25,167 bases of DNA from Actinomycetes bacterium. GTDB taxonomy: Bacteria > Actinomycetota > Coriobacteriia > Coriobacteriales > JAEZZM01. The first letter of the stretch is position 1. Each line of letters begins with the position of its first letter. Shown here piece after piece: positions 8,139 to 15,907 of the stretch. The position numbers and the translations under genes are program-made. The stretch spans positions 1-25,167 of the forward strand of contig JAEZZM010000029.1 of NCBI GenBank assembly GCA_023418575.1, read 5' to 3'. The notes beneath the pieces are model-generated. The model did not search any database. It was not told the origin of the DNA and saw nothing but the letters and a program-made list of their open reading frames with translations.

Positions 8139-9455
8139 GTGGCAAAGCCTATAGTGGCTATTATTGGTCGTCCAAATGTTGGTAAATCAACCTTAGTTAA
8201 TAGAATAGCTCAGACCTCTGAGGCTATTGTTCATGAGTCACGTGGTGTTACTCGAGATAGATCGTATCATGAGGCAGAGTGGAGTGGAGTAAGCTTCACC
8301 TTAATAGATACTGGTGGAATTGAGATGTCTAGTGATGATCATTTTCAAAATTCCATCAGAGATCAGGCTTTTTTAGCAAGTGAGGAAGCTGATCTGGTAG
8401 TCTTTTTGGTTGATTCGCATACAGGAATTACACCAGATGATGAACAGGTGGCGCGCATTTTGACTCGCGCTCAAAAACCCGTACTTCTTGCTGTTAATAA
8501 GCTTGATAATCCTGCTGATGAATCTGCTTTATGGGAGTTTTATGCACTGGGCTTGGGAGACCCCATGCCCGTTTCAGCCGTACATGGACATGGCACAGGT
8601 GACCTGCTTGATGAAATAGTTAAGAGGCTGCCAGCTGAAGATGGCTTAGATGCTCAAGATGACGAGGAACACATTTCTGTTGCTCTTATTGGAAGGCCTA
8701 ATGCAGGCAAGTCTTCACTTACCAATAAGATGACGGGTATAGAACGCTCTATTGTTTCTGATATTGCTGGTACCACGAGAGATGCCATAGATACCTTGGT
8801 AGAACATGAGGGGCAAATCTTTAAGATTATTGATACAGCTGGTTTAAGAAGGAAATCTCAAATTAGCGATGACATCGAATATTATGGTTTCGTCCGTGCT
8901 ATGCGCGCCATTGATAGAGCAGATGTAGCCCTCTTGGTAGTAGATTCCACTGTTGGACTTACTGATCAAGATCAACGTGTAGCAGGTTTGGCAGACGAGA
9001 AGGGCTGCGCACTTATGATCCTGCTTAATAAGTGGGACTTGCTTGAGACGCAACAAGAGCGTGATGATATTATTTCTCGCTTAGAAGATCGCTTCTCTTT
9101 TGTATCCTATGCTCCTGTTTTAAGGATTTCCGCTTTAACGGGAAGATCAGTACATAGAATCTGGGCTGGTATGCAACTTATTAATGAGCATAGAAAGATT
9201 CATATTCCCACTAATAAGCTCAATCAGCTGCTGGCAGAAATGAGAGATTTTGGTCACACAGTTTCAAAGGGGAATAGACGCTTAAAGATGCATTTTGTTA
9301 CCCAGACAGGGCACACCCCTCCTGAGTTTACCTTCTATGCTAATCATCCAGATCTGATAGATGCAAACTATAGGCGCTATGTAGAAAATAGGCTTAGGTC
9401 TGCCTTTGATCTAACAGGCACCCCCATACGACTTCGCTTTAAGAAAAAAGAGTAG
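8139..9455 (+). CDS. der: Ribosome-assembly GTPase Der (EngA)
   Basis: Der is a double GTPase needed for maturation of the 50S ribosomal subunit. The 438-residue protein has two G domains and a C-terminal KH-like domain. The first G domain shows GRPNVGKST (10-18), DTGG (57-60) and NKLD (120-123). The second shows GRPNAGKSS (185-193), DTAG (232-235) and NKWD (297-300). The length is typical. The start is GTG with a strong GGGAGG 9 bases upstream, after a 36-bp gap from the DUF512 gene. The downstream plsY ribosome binding site overlaps the der stop codon. All diagnostic G motifs are intact. Confidence 0.97.
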   Translation: MAKPIVAIIGRPNVGKSTLVNRIAQTSEAIVHESRGVTRDRSYHEAEWSGVSFTLIDTGGIEMSSDDHFQNSIRDQAFLASEEADLVVFLVDSHTGITPDDEQVARILTRAQKPVLLAVNKLDNPADESALWEFYALGLGDPMPVSAVHGHGTGDLLDEIVKRLPAEDGLDAQDDEEHISVALIGRPNAGKSSLTNKMTGIERSIVSDIAGTTRDAIDTLVEHEGQIFKIIDTAGLRRKSQISDDIEYYGFVRAMRAIDRADVALLVVDSTVGLTDQDQRVAGLADEKGCALMILLNKWDLLETQQERDDIISRLEDRFSFVSYAPVLRISALTGRSVHRIWAGMQLINEHRKIHIPTNKLNQLLAEMRDFGHTVSKGNRRLKMHFVTQTGHTPPEFTFYANHPDLIDANYRRYVENRLRSAFDLTGTPIRLRFKKKE

Positions 9456-9464
9456 GAGAAAGAA

Positions 9465-10121
9465 TTGACCTTGTTTGGCGCCCTTATTATCAGTGCTTTG
9501 CTTGCATTCTCTCTTTCTTCCATACCCTTTGGTTATATCTTTGCTAAATACCTGGCCAGCGGTCTTAATTTACAAAAAGAGGGTTCAGGTAACATTGGTT
9601 TTACTAATGCTATTAGGGTTGTAGGTATGCGGGTGGGAGTACTTACCCTGATTGCAGACATTGCAAAAGGATTGATATCTGTCTTGATCGCACGCCTACT
9701 TATAGGTTCAAGTCTTGGCTACGAAGGGCTTAGTTTTGGACTTGAAAGTAAAGAAGCTGTTTATATTAGCCTTGTATTTGCGATAAGTGTCATAGCTCAC
9801 TGCTATACTCCTTTTTTAAAGGGAAAGGGAGGTAAGGGCATAGCAACAGGTTTGGGTTGCGGGCTAGCCTGTATGCCCCTGGGTATCTTGCTTGATCTGT
9901 GCATATTTTTGCTGCTTGCTTTTGTAAGTAAAAAGGTCTCCTTGGGATCTTTGGCAGCAGCAGCGGGTTTGAGTCTTTTTGCTCTTATGTATACGCAAGA
10001 TTTCTTAGTTTTAGTACCTCTTGCCTGTGTGAGTTTAGTTGTTATATGGAGACACAAAAGCAATATAAAGAATCTGCTTGCAGGGACAGAAAAAAGCTTT
10101 TCTATTGCTAAAAAAGATTAG
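9465..10121 (+). CDS. plsY: Acyl-phosphate:glycerol-3-phosphate acyltransferase PlsY
   Basis: PlsY transfers the acyl group of acyl-phosphate to position 1 of glycerol-3-phosphate, the first membrane step of phospholipid synthesis. The 218-residue protein has about five membrane segments and the three conserved cytoplasmic motifs: SSIPFGYIFAK (18-28), GSGNIGFTNAIRVVG (41-55, family GSGNIGATNxxR) and KGKGGKGIATG. The start is TTG at 9465, supported by TAGGAG overlapping the der stop and by the family N-terminus; no in-frame ATG precedes the first conserved motif. The partners are the gpsA product, which supplies glycerol-3-phosphate, and the PlsC domain at 4195, which performs the second acylation. 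Confidence 0.94.
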   Translation: MTLFGALIISALLAFSLSSIPFGYIFAKYLASGLNLQKEGSGNIGFTNAIRVVGMRVGVLTLIADIAKGLISVLIARLLIGSSLGYEGLSFGLESKEAVYISLVFAISVIAHCYTPFLKGKGGKGIATGLGCGLACMPLGILLDLCIFLLLAFVSKKVSLGSLAAAAGLSLFALMYTQDFLVLVPLACVSLVVIWRHKSNIKNLLAGTEKSFSIAKKD

Positions 10122-10197
10122 CCCAATGGACGGAATTGTGCTTAGTTTTGAAGCTCATCTTACTTGTTCAAATTAAGCTTATATGCAGCTATTGGGC
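10121..10197 (+). repeat. Long-range inverted repeat in the plsY-gpsA gap
   Basis: GCCCAATGG at the plsY stop (10121-10129) pairs with CTATTGGGC (10189-10197) over nine positions, one of them G-U, followed by AAATTTT. The 59-base loop is long for an intrinsic terminator and the T-run is poor. It could be an mRNA stem or a weak terminator. The rest of the 99-bp gap shows only the gpsA ribosome binding site (TAGGAG) and no convincing promoter. Confidence 0.35.
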
Positions 10198-10220
10198 AAA
10201 TTTTAGATAGGAGTTAGAAT

Positions 10221-11228
10221 ATGCGTGTTGCAGTAATAGGAGCTGGTTCATGGGGGACGGCCTTTGCGGGTATGTTGGCACGCTCGGGTCATGAGGTCTT
10301 TTTGTGGGCACGCAGAAGTGAGCTGGTAGAAGAAATTAATACGCAGCGCACTAATACTCAATATCTAAGTGACTACACAATACCCAGAACTGTTGAAGCT
10401 AAAAGTAATATTTCAGAGCTTGTGGCAGGTGTGTCTGCTTTAATCTTAGCTACCCCATCTGTGGCGCTTAAAGAAAGCTGTCAAAAATTAGCTCCTTATC
10501 TTCCCAGAGAAGTTCCTGTTTGCGTTCTTACTAAAGGAATTGATGCTCAAGAAGGCCTTACTATGTCTGAGCTTGCAGCAGAAGTCTTGGGGGGCCCAGA
10601 AAGAATGGCAGCTTTATCTGGACCTAATCACGCCGAGGAAATAGCACGAGGATTACCGGCAGCTGCAGTAGTGGCATCTTATCAGCCACAGATAGCTCAG
10701 TTTTTCCAAAATCTGGTTTCTTGTGAGCATTTTAGAGTCTATACCTCAGAAGATTTATTGGGGGTAGAGCTTTGCGCAGCTTCAAAGAATGTTATAGCCT
10801 TGGCTGCGGGTATTGCCGCTGGATATAAGCTAGGCGATAACTGCTTAGCTCTTATTATGACACGTGGTTTAGCTGAGATGAGCCGTCTGGTGCATGCTAT
10901 GGGGGCTTCTGCTCAAACCTGCATGGGGCTTGCCGGAATGGGGGATCTTATTGCTACTTGTACCTCAGAAAACTCTCGTAATAGGAGTTTTGGCTTAAGT
11001 TTTGCGCAAGGAGAAAGCTTAGAAGAGTTTCAAAGCCGCCGCCATATGGTGGTTGAGGGTGCACGAGCCTGCATAGCTATTAAAAAGCTTGCTGAGGAAC
11101 TACAGGTAGATATGCCAATTACCAGGGCGGTGCATGCCCTGCTGTATGAAGGAGCTTCTTTTGAGGAGCAAATGAAGTCGCTTTTTGCTCGCATGCAAAC
11201 TGAAGAGTTTTATGGTCTAGAGGCTTAG
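10221..11228 (+). CDS. gpsA: NAD(P)-dependent glycerol-3-phosphate dehydrogenase
   Basis: GpsA reduces dihydroxyacetone phosphate to sn-glycerol-3-phosphate for phospholipid synthesis. The 335-residue protein begins with the Rossmann motif GAGSWGTAFAGMLA (7-20). It continues with LSGPNHAEEIARGLPAA, then the CAASKNVIALAAGIAAG segment holding the catalytic lysine, GMGDLIATCTSENSRNR, and the C-terminal VEGARACIAIKKLAEE. The length is normal. The ATG has TAGGAG eight bases upstream. The gene follows plsY after a 99-bp gap and precedes rpe after a 36-bp gap. In cytosolic metabolism it feeds PlsY and the PlsC domain encoded upstream. Confidence 0.96.
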   Translation: MRVAVIGAGSWGTAFAGMLARSGHEVFLWARRSELVEEINTQRTNTQYLSDYTIPRTVEAKSNISELVAGVSALILATPSVALKESCQKLAPYLPREVPVCVLTKGIDAQEGLTMSELAAEVLGGPERMAALSGPNHAEEIARGLPAAAVVASYQPQIAQFFQNLVSCEHFRVYTSEDLLGVELCAASKNVIALAAGIAAGYKLGDNCLALIMTRGLAEMSRLVHAMGASAQTCMGLAGMGDLIATCTSENSRNRSFGLSFAQGESLEEFQSRRHMVVEGARACIAIKKLAEELQVDMPITRAVHALLYEGASFEEQMKSLFARMQTEEFYGLEA

Positions 11229-11264
11229 CTTTATAAGAGATAAACAGTAAGGGAATGTGCAGCT

Positions 11265-11948
11265 ATGTATTCAGAGATTAAGATTGCGCCCTCTATTTTA
11301 AGTGCAGACTTTGCAAAGCTTGGACAAGAGATTTTAGAAGTTGATAAGGCTGGGGCAGAATTTATTCATATTGATGTCATGGATGGTCATTTTGTGCCTA
11401 ATCTTACTATAGGTCCTCTTGTTATTAAGGCCATCAGGCCACTTACTCAAGCGTTCTTGGATGTTCATCTCATGATAGAAAATGCTGAAAACAGCCTGAG
11501 CTGGTATGCTGATGCGGGGGCTGATGGTATTACCGTGCATTGGGAAGCCGTAAGGCATATGCACAGGCTTATCGCAGAAATAAAACAAAGAGGTCTCAAA
11601 TCTGGCATTTCTCTTAACCCTGCAACACCAGTTTCTGTGCTTGAAGAGATATTGCCTGAACTTGATATGGTTTTACTTATGAGTGTGAACCCAGGCTTTG
11701 GGGGTCAAAGCTTTATTGAATCAAGCATTAATAAATTACATAAGCTTTGTGCTCTTTGCAGAGATCTTTCTTGCAGTCCCTTAATTCAGGTTGATGGCGG
11801 AGTTACCAAAGATACTGCTTGTGCACTTGCTGCTGCTGGAGCAGATATATTAGTTGCAGGTTCTGCAGTCTATGGAGCACAAGATAGAGCAAAAGCTATC
11901 TCTGAAATACGAGCTGCAGCATATTCAGGTCAAAAGCTTCAAGCTTAA
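11265..11948 (+). CDS. rpe: Ribulose-phosphate 3-epimerase
   Basis: Rpe interconverts ribulose-5-phosphate and xylulose-5-phosphate in the pentose phosphate pathway. The 227-residue TIM-barrel protein has the family signatures IAPSILSADFAKLG, HIDVMDGHFVPNLTIG (metal-binding His and Asp), DVHLMI, SVNPGFGGQSFI and QVDGGVTKDT with the second catalytic Asp. The C-terminal phosphate loop reads LVAGSAVYG. The length is standard. The ATG at 11265 has a weak AAGGGA upstream. The next gene begins 16 bp after the stop, so rpe is probably co-transcribed with the cysteine desulfurase gene. Confidence 0.95.
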   Translation: MYSEIKIAPSILSADFAKLGQEILEVDKAGAEFIHIDVMDGHFVPNLTIGPLVIKAIRPLTQAFLDVHLMIENAENSLSWYADAGADGITVHWEAVRHMHRLIAEIKQRGLKSGISLNPATPVSVLEEILPELDMVLLMSVNPGFGGQSFIESSINKLHKLCALCRDLSCSPLIQVDGGVTKDTACALAAAGADILVAGSAVYGAQDRAKAISEIRAAAYSGQKLQA

Positions 11949-11964
11949 ATAGGGATGCATCAAG

Positions 11965-13149
11965 ATGATCTATCTGGATAACGCTGCCTCTTCACTTGTT
12001 AGTCCTCAGGCTCTTAAGGCTCACAGTGATTTAGCTTCTAAAGCTTGGTTGGGAGCAAACCCCAATTCCTTGCATGCCTTTGGTAGACAGGCAGCGCAGT
12101 CTCTCGAAAACTCACGAAAAATTCTGGCAGAGCTTCTTGGCGCTCGTCGCCCTAGTGAGATTATGTTTTGCTCAGGTGGTACTGAGGCAGATAATATGGC
12201 GCTTTTGGGCATAGCCCAAGGGCTTATCGCTCAAGGCTCTAAACGCAGAATCATTTATATTTCAGCTCTTGAACATGAGGCAGTTGCGTCTTGTAAAAAA
12301 AGTTTGGAACAGCTGGGTTTTAACGTAAAGTATTTGCCCTTGAAAAGTTCTGGTCTTATCGATCTTGAATCTTGCAAAAGGCTATTTGAGCAAGATACTG
12401 ACAATCTTGCCTTGGTTAGTTGTATATATGTACATAATGAATTTGGCCTTATTCAAGACATAAAAGCTCTTGCCCTGCTTGCACATAGTCATAGCGCTTT
12501 GATGCATAGTGATGCAGTTCAGGCCTTTGGTATTCTTCCTTGCAAGGTTCAAGAACTTGACTTAGACGCGATGAGCATATCTGCTCACAAGCTGGGTGCT
12601 TTTTGCGGGATTGGAGCTTTATACCTTAAAGCGCGAGCTCCTTTTAAAGAACTCATACATGGTGGTGGACAGGAGTTTGGTAAACGCTCAGGTACCCAAG
12701 CTGTTGAGCTTGCGCATGTTTTTGCCTCAGTAGCTCAGTATAAGTATCGAGAGAATCAGACCATAGTAAGTAAGCTTACAAATCTTAGAGAGCATTTTTA
12801 TCAGAAAATCAATGAGGAGCTAAGAGCTGCATCCTTAGCAAAAGAACTTATAAAACCACTTCTTGATGAAGAGATTGAAAGCCATCCTGGTATTGCAGCT
12901 TTATTGTGCAAAAATTGTGAGGCAGAACGCATAGTGTCTGCTTGTAGCGAAAAAGGTGTATATATTTCATCTGGTTCTGCCTGCTGCTCCACTTCTCTTG
13001 AGCCCTCAGCTAGCATAAAAGCCTTAAAGCTTGATCCTGCCTATGCGTATGGTGCTTTGCGCATTTCCTTTGATGAGCGCAGCTGTCTTGAGGAGCTTAA
13101 TAGGGCGGCGGTTTGCATTGTTGAAGCATATAAGAAAGGCTTGCACTAG
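11965..13149 (+). CDS. Cysteine desulfurase, NifS/IscS family
   Basis: This PLP enzyme takes sulfur from cysteine as an enzyme-bound persulfide. The 394-residue protein begins with the typical MIYLDNAASS. It has SGGTEADN (70-77) with the cofactor-phosphate loop, His104 (LEHEAV) stacking on PLP, Asp183 (HSDAVQAFG) and the Schiff-base Lys209 in SAHKLGAFCG. The catalytic loop SSGSACCS (335-342) carries Cys340 as the likely nucleophile, with an additional Cys341. The stop codon is immediately followed by the mnmA start. That suggests a dedicated sulfur donor for tRNA 2-thiolation, although a general Fe-S cluster role is equally possible. No IscU, SufU or Rrf2 regulator gene lies nearby in the window. 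Confidence 0.92.
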   Translation: MIYLDNAASSLVSPQALKAHSDLASKAWLGANPNSLHAFGRQAAQSLENSRKILAELLGARRPSEIMFCSGGTEADNMALLGIAQGLIAQGSKRRIIYISALEHEAVASCKKSLEQLGFNVKYLPLKSSGLIDLESCKRLFEQDTDNLALVSCIYVHNEFGLIQDIKALALLAHSHSALMHSDAVQAFGILPCKVQELDLDAMSISAHKLGAFCGIGALYLKARAPFKELIHGGGQEFGKRSGTQAVELAHVFASVAQYKYRENQTIVSKLTNLREHFYQKINEELRAASLAKELIKPLLDEEIESHPGIAALLCKNCEAERIVSACSEKGVYISSGSACCSTSLEPSASIKALKLDPAYAYGALRISFDERSCLEELNRAAVCIVEAYKKGLH

Positions 13150-14223
13150 ATGGCAAAATTGATAGTGGCAATGAGTGGTGGTGTTGATTCTTCGGCTACA
13201 GCAGCACGTTTAAAAGAAGAAGGTCATGAGCTTATCGGCATTACCTTATGGATGCAAGACGAGCCCTCTGTTCCCTCGGCACGCTCAATTGAACTTGCGC
13301 AAAAAACGGCAAAAAAGCTTGGTATAAAACATGAGCTTGTTGATGCTAAAAAGGATTTTGCAGAGCGTGTTGTTCAGTATTTTGCCCGTGAGTATGCTAT
13401 GGGCAGAACTCCAAATCCTTGTGTAATGTGTAATCCCACCATTAAATTTAGCTATCTAATAGATGCTCTTAAGAGGCATGAGGCTGATTATATAGTCACG
13501 GGGCATTATGCAGGTATAGTAAAAGATGAGCTAGGTAGATCACGTTTAATAAAGGGCGCAGACCCCAAGCGTGACCAATCATACTTTTTATATAGGATAA
13601 GCCCTGAGTTTCTTAAGTACATCCAGTTTCCCTTAAGTGCCTTGGAAAAAGAGCATATTCGTGCCTATGCCGATAAGATAGAGCTTCCTAGTGCTCATGA
13701 GCCTGATTCAATGGATATATGTTTTGTAAATGATGATACTAGGATTGAGCTGATTTCTAAACTTTATCCTCAAGCTCAAGAAGAGGGTGAAATTATTCTT
13801 AAGGATGGCAGGGTCTTAGGGAAGCATCCTGGGCTTGCGCATTATACCGTGGGCAAACGTAAGGGTTTGGGCATAGCCTATCATGAGCCCCTCTATGTAC
13901 TAGAAATTAGAGCTCAGAGTAATCAAATTGTTGTAGGACCAGCACATGAGCTCAAGGCAGATCAGGTCTTAGTTCAAGATACGGTCTTACATGAGCCCAT
14001 CAATGAAAAAGAAGTGTATCTCGTTAAATTTAGATCTAGAACCCAGGCCGTACCAGCTACAATAAATACGTTTGAAAATAGCTCAGATCTTATCGTCAAT
14101 TTCTTAGAACCTGTGCAAGCGCTTGCTCCAGGTCAGGCGTGTGTATGGTATAGAGATGATATGGTCTGCGGTGGAGGTACGATAAGCTCAAGCGCTTCTC
14201 CTCTATTGAGCCCTTTTTTATAA
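13150..14223 (+). CDS. mnmA: tRNA-specific 2-thiouridylase MnmA
   Basis: MnmA thiolates uridine 34 of glutamate, lysine and glutamine tRNAs, using ATP and a relayed persulfide. The 357-residue protein starts with MAKLIVAMSGGVDSS, holding the PP-loop SGGVDSS (9-15). The catalytic pair is Cys91 (NPCVMC) and Cys191 (SMDICFVND). KRDQSYFLYRI (140-150), VGKRKGLGIA and the C-terminal beta-barrel part (VKFRSRTQAVPA) complete the family pattern. The ATG starts on the base after the TAG of the cysteine desulfurase gene, with no intergenic base. This is the strongest coupling in the window and fits a sulfur-donor/acceptor pair. Confidence 0.96.
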   Translation: MAKLIVAMSGGVDSSATAARLKEEGHELIGITLWMQDEPSVPSARSIELAQKTAKKLGIKHELVDAKKDFAERVVQYFAREYAMGRTPNPCVMCNPTIKFSYLIDALKRHEADYIVTGHYAGIVKDELGRSRLIKGADPKRDQSYFLYRISPEFLKYIQFPLSALEKEHIRAYADKIELPSAHEPDSMDICFVNDDTRIELISKLYPQAQEEGEIILKDGRVLGKHPGLAHYTVGKRKGLGIAYHEPLYVLEIRAQSNQIVVGPAHELKADQVLVQDTVLHEPINEKEVYLVKFRSRTQAVPATINTFENSSDLIVNFLEPVQALAPGQACVWYRDDMVCGGGTISSSASPLLSPFL

Positions 14224-14231
14224 GGTGAGCT

Positions 14232-14260
14232 TGTTTATAGAAGAACCTGTTTATAGAAGA
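14232..14260 (+). repeat. Two-copy tandem repeat between mnmA and the Nif3-like gene
   Basis: TGTTTATAGAAGA occurs at 14232-14244 and again at 14248-14260, a 13-base exact repeat with a 16-base period, in the 86-bp gap. Both copies sit between GAGCTTG-like flanks. The second half of the gap contains AACCTG and CAGGTTTT, which could form a weak stem; I do not call it a terminator. The downstream gene has its own AAGGAGAG ribosome binding site. Confidence 0.6.
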
Positions 14261-14309
14261 GCTTGCAGTCCTCAGGTTTTAACAATTGCATAGGGCTAAA
14301 GGAGAGTAG

Positions 14310-15113
14310 ATGTCTTATACCATAGCTGATATTGAGCGCTTGCTATTTAAGCTCTATCCTGCATATGATGCAGAATCTTGGGATCGTTGTGGTTTGCAGG
14401 TAGGAGATAGGCATGCGCAAGTTAAAAAGATAGCCTTTAGTCTTAATGCAAGCGTTCATACTATAGATCTCGCAAAACAAGCTGGTGCCAATCTTTTAGT
14501 TGCACATCATCCAATATGTATAGATATGCCCTTTCCCTTGAGTAATCTTGAGTCAGGTGCGCATGCAAGTGCTGCAGCTTTTTATAAGGCCATTAAAGAG
14601 GGCATGCATGTCATAAGCATGCATACCAATTTAGATCGTTCAAAAGAAGGAGCTTATGCCCTTGCTCGCAGCTTGGGCTTTGAGCCAAAAGAGCCCTATG
14701 AACAGCGTTATTTACCTGGTAAGGAGAGCTGGGGAAGATTAGGTGCACTAGTTGAGCTAGATGAGCCTATAAGCTTAAGTGAACTGCATGAAAGATCATT
14801 GAAGCGCTTTAATCGGCGTCCCATGAGCTATGGTGATCCACAGCATAGTATAAAGCGTATCTTATTTTTAGGTGGATCTTTGGGTAGCTTTGCTGATGAT
14901 GCGGCAAGCAGGGGCATTGATGCTGTTGTGACTGGTGAGTGTTCATTTCATAGAGCTCATGATTTAAAGCTTTCAGGGGTAGCAGTATCTGTCTTGGGAC
15001 ATGATCTTTCTGAGATGGTTTTGATTGAAGAAATAAAAAAGGCCTTAATGCAAAAGCATGTACCTAGTTCATACTTTGTTGATATTGATGAAGGCCTGAG
15101 CTGGTGGCAGTAA
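14310..15113 (+). CDS. Nif3-like dinuclear metal centre protein (DUF34)
   Basis: The Nif3/YbgI family forms hexameric toroids with a two-metal site. The precise physiological substrate is unsettled, though it has been annotated as GTP cyclohydrolase 1 type 2. The 267-residue product has WDRCGLQVGD (24-33), the metal-binding AHHP (65-68), MHTNLDRSKEGA (104-115), VTGECSFHRAHD and a C-terminal GHDLSEM, which replaces the common DAGHxxTE but keeps His and Glu. The ATG follows an AAGGAGAG ribosome binding site. The next gene encodes a C4 zinc-ribbon coiled-coil protein and the one after it an RNase H. This order matches the mycobacterial Rv2230c-Rv2229c-Rv2228c arrangement as I recall it, so the three products may work together. 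Confidence 0.9.
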   Translation: MSYTIADIERLLFKLYPAYDAESWDRCGLQVGDRHAQVKKIAFSLNASVHTIDLAKQAGANLLVAHHPICIDMPFPLSNLESGAHASAAAFYKAIKEGMHVISMHTNLDRSKEGAYALARSLGFEPKEPYEQRYLPGKESWGRLGALVELDEPISLSELHERSLKRFNRRPMSYGDPQHSIKRILFLGGSLGSFADDAASRGIDAVVTGECSFHRAHDLKLSGVAVSVLGHDLSEMVLIEEIKKALMQKHVPSSYFVDIDEGLSWWQ

Positions 15114-15139
15114 TTTTTATAGAGAGGTAAGGAAAAGTA

Positions 15140-15898
15140 ATGAGCCAGGGTGCAAAGCTTTTAAATTTGCAAGATATAGACTTGGAAGTTTTACGTTTAA
15201 GAGCGCAGTTGGAAAAGCTGCCACAGCGAGAAGAACTTGCAAGATACAAGCAGCAGCTTAAAGAGCTTTCTAAAAAACTTACTGTCTTATTAGGCCGAAA
15301 AAAGGATATTTCGCTTGAGCTGGAGAGCTTGCAAGAGCAGCGCCTTAATGCAGAGCTACTTAAAGAGGAAAAGCAAAGTTTGTTCAATCAAAGTACGGAG
15401 CACAGGCTCTTACAAAATTATGAGCGTGAACTTAGCAATCTTTCCAAACAACTAGAAAAACTTGATTTTAAAGAACAGCCTCTAAAAGAAGAGCTCAGAA
15501 AAATAGAGCTGCTTGAAAGTAGGGCACTTAAACTTAAAGAAACTATCTTGCTTGAGATTTCTAAGCTAGAAGAATCACTTAGAGAAACTGCAGAACATGC
15601 AATAAAGACTATTGAATCCTTGGTAGAAGAGCGGGTATCAGAAGTCCAGGAGATAGATGAAGAGCTTCTTGAGCGCTATGAAGATCTTCGCGTGAAGAAA
15701 AATGGGATTGCTGTTGCGCGCCTAGATTCCCAAAAGTGCTCTGTTTGTGGGGCTCATTTTCAGGAGGGAGCGCTTAAGAGGTTGCTTAAAGGACCAGCTC
15801 TTTCAAGCTGTCCCAATTGTCACAGAATGATAGTGGTGCGCTTTGAAGATGAGCTGGACAGCAGTGAGTTTCAGACGGGCCACCTTGGAGATATTTAG
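15140..15898 (+). CDS. Coiled-coil C4 zinc-ribbon protein (CT398/Rv2229c-like)
   Basis: This 252-residue protein is almost entirely helical in the first 190 residues, with heptad-like runs of Leu, Glu and Lys that indicate a long antiparallel coiled coil. A C-terminal zinc ribbon with CSVC at 200-203 and CPNC at 224-227 follows. This architecture is typical of the zf-RING_7 / CT398-like family, which is encoded beside Nif3-like genes in many bacteria and has no firmly established function as far as I know. The ATG at 15140 has AAGGAAAAG upstream and lies 26 bp after the Nif3-like stop. The 9-bp gap to the RNase H gene makes co-translation likely. A nucleic-acid or protein-bridging role is only an inference from the architecture. 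Confidence 0.85.
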   Translation: MSQGAKLLNLQDIDLEVLRLRAQLEKLPQREELARYKQQLKELSKKLTVLLGRKKDISLELESLQEQRLNAELLKEEKQSLFNQSTEHRLLQNYERELSNLSKQLEKLDFKEQPLKEELRKIELLESRALKLKETILLEISKLEESLRETAEHAIKTIESLVEERVSEVQEIDEELLERYEDLRVKKNGIAVARLDSQKCSVCGAHFQEGALKRLLKGPALSSCPNCHRMIVVRFEDELDSSEFQTGHLGDI

Positions 15899-15907
15899 GA
15901 GTGTATT

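Noticed and set aside
14244..14278. AACCTG / CAGGTTTT stem as an mnmA terminator
   Set aside because: The six-pair stem has a loop of more than 20 bases and only four T, too weak to call.
15064..15387. 107-codon open frame on the minus strand opposite the zinc-ribbon gene
   Set aside because: It is Ser/Cys/Leu-rich, lies fully antisense to a well-supported coiled-coil gene, has no recognisable motif and is typical of the reverse complement of Lys/Glu/Leu-rich coding sequence.
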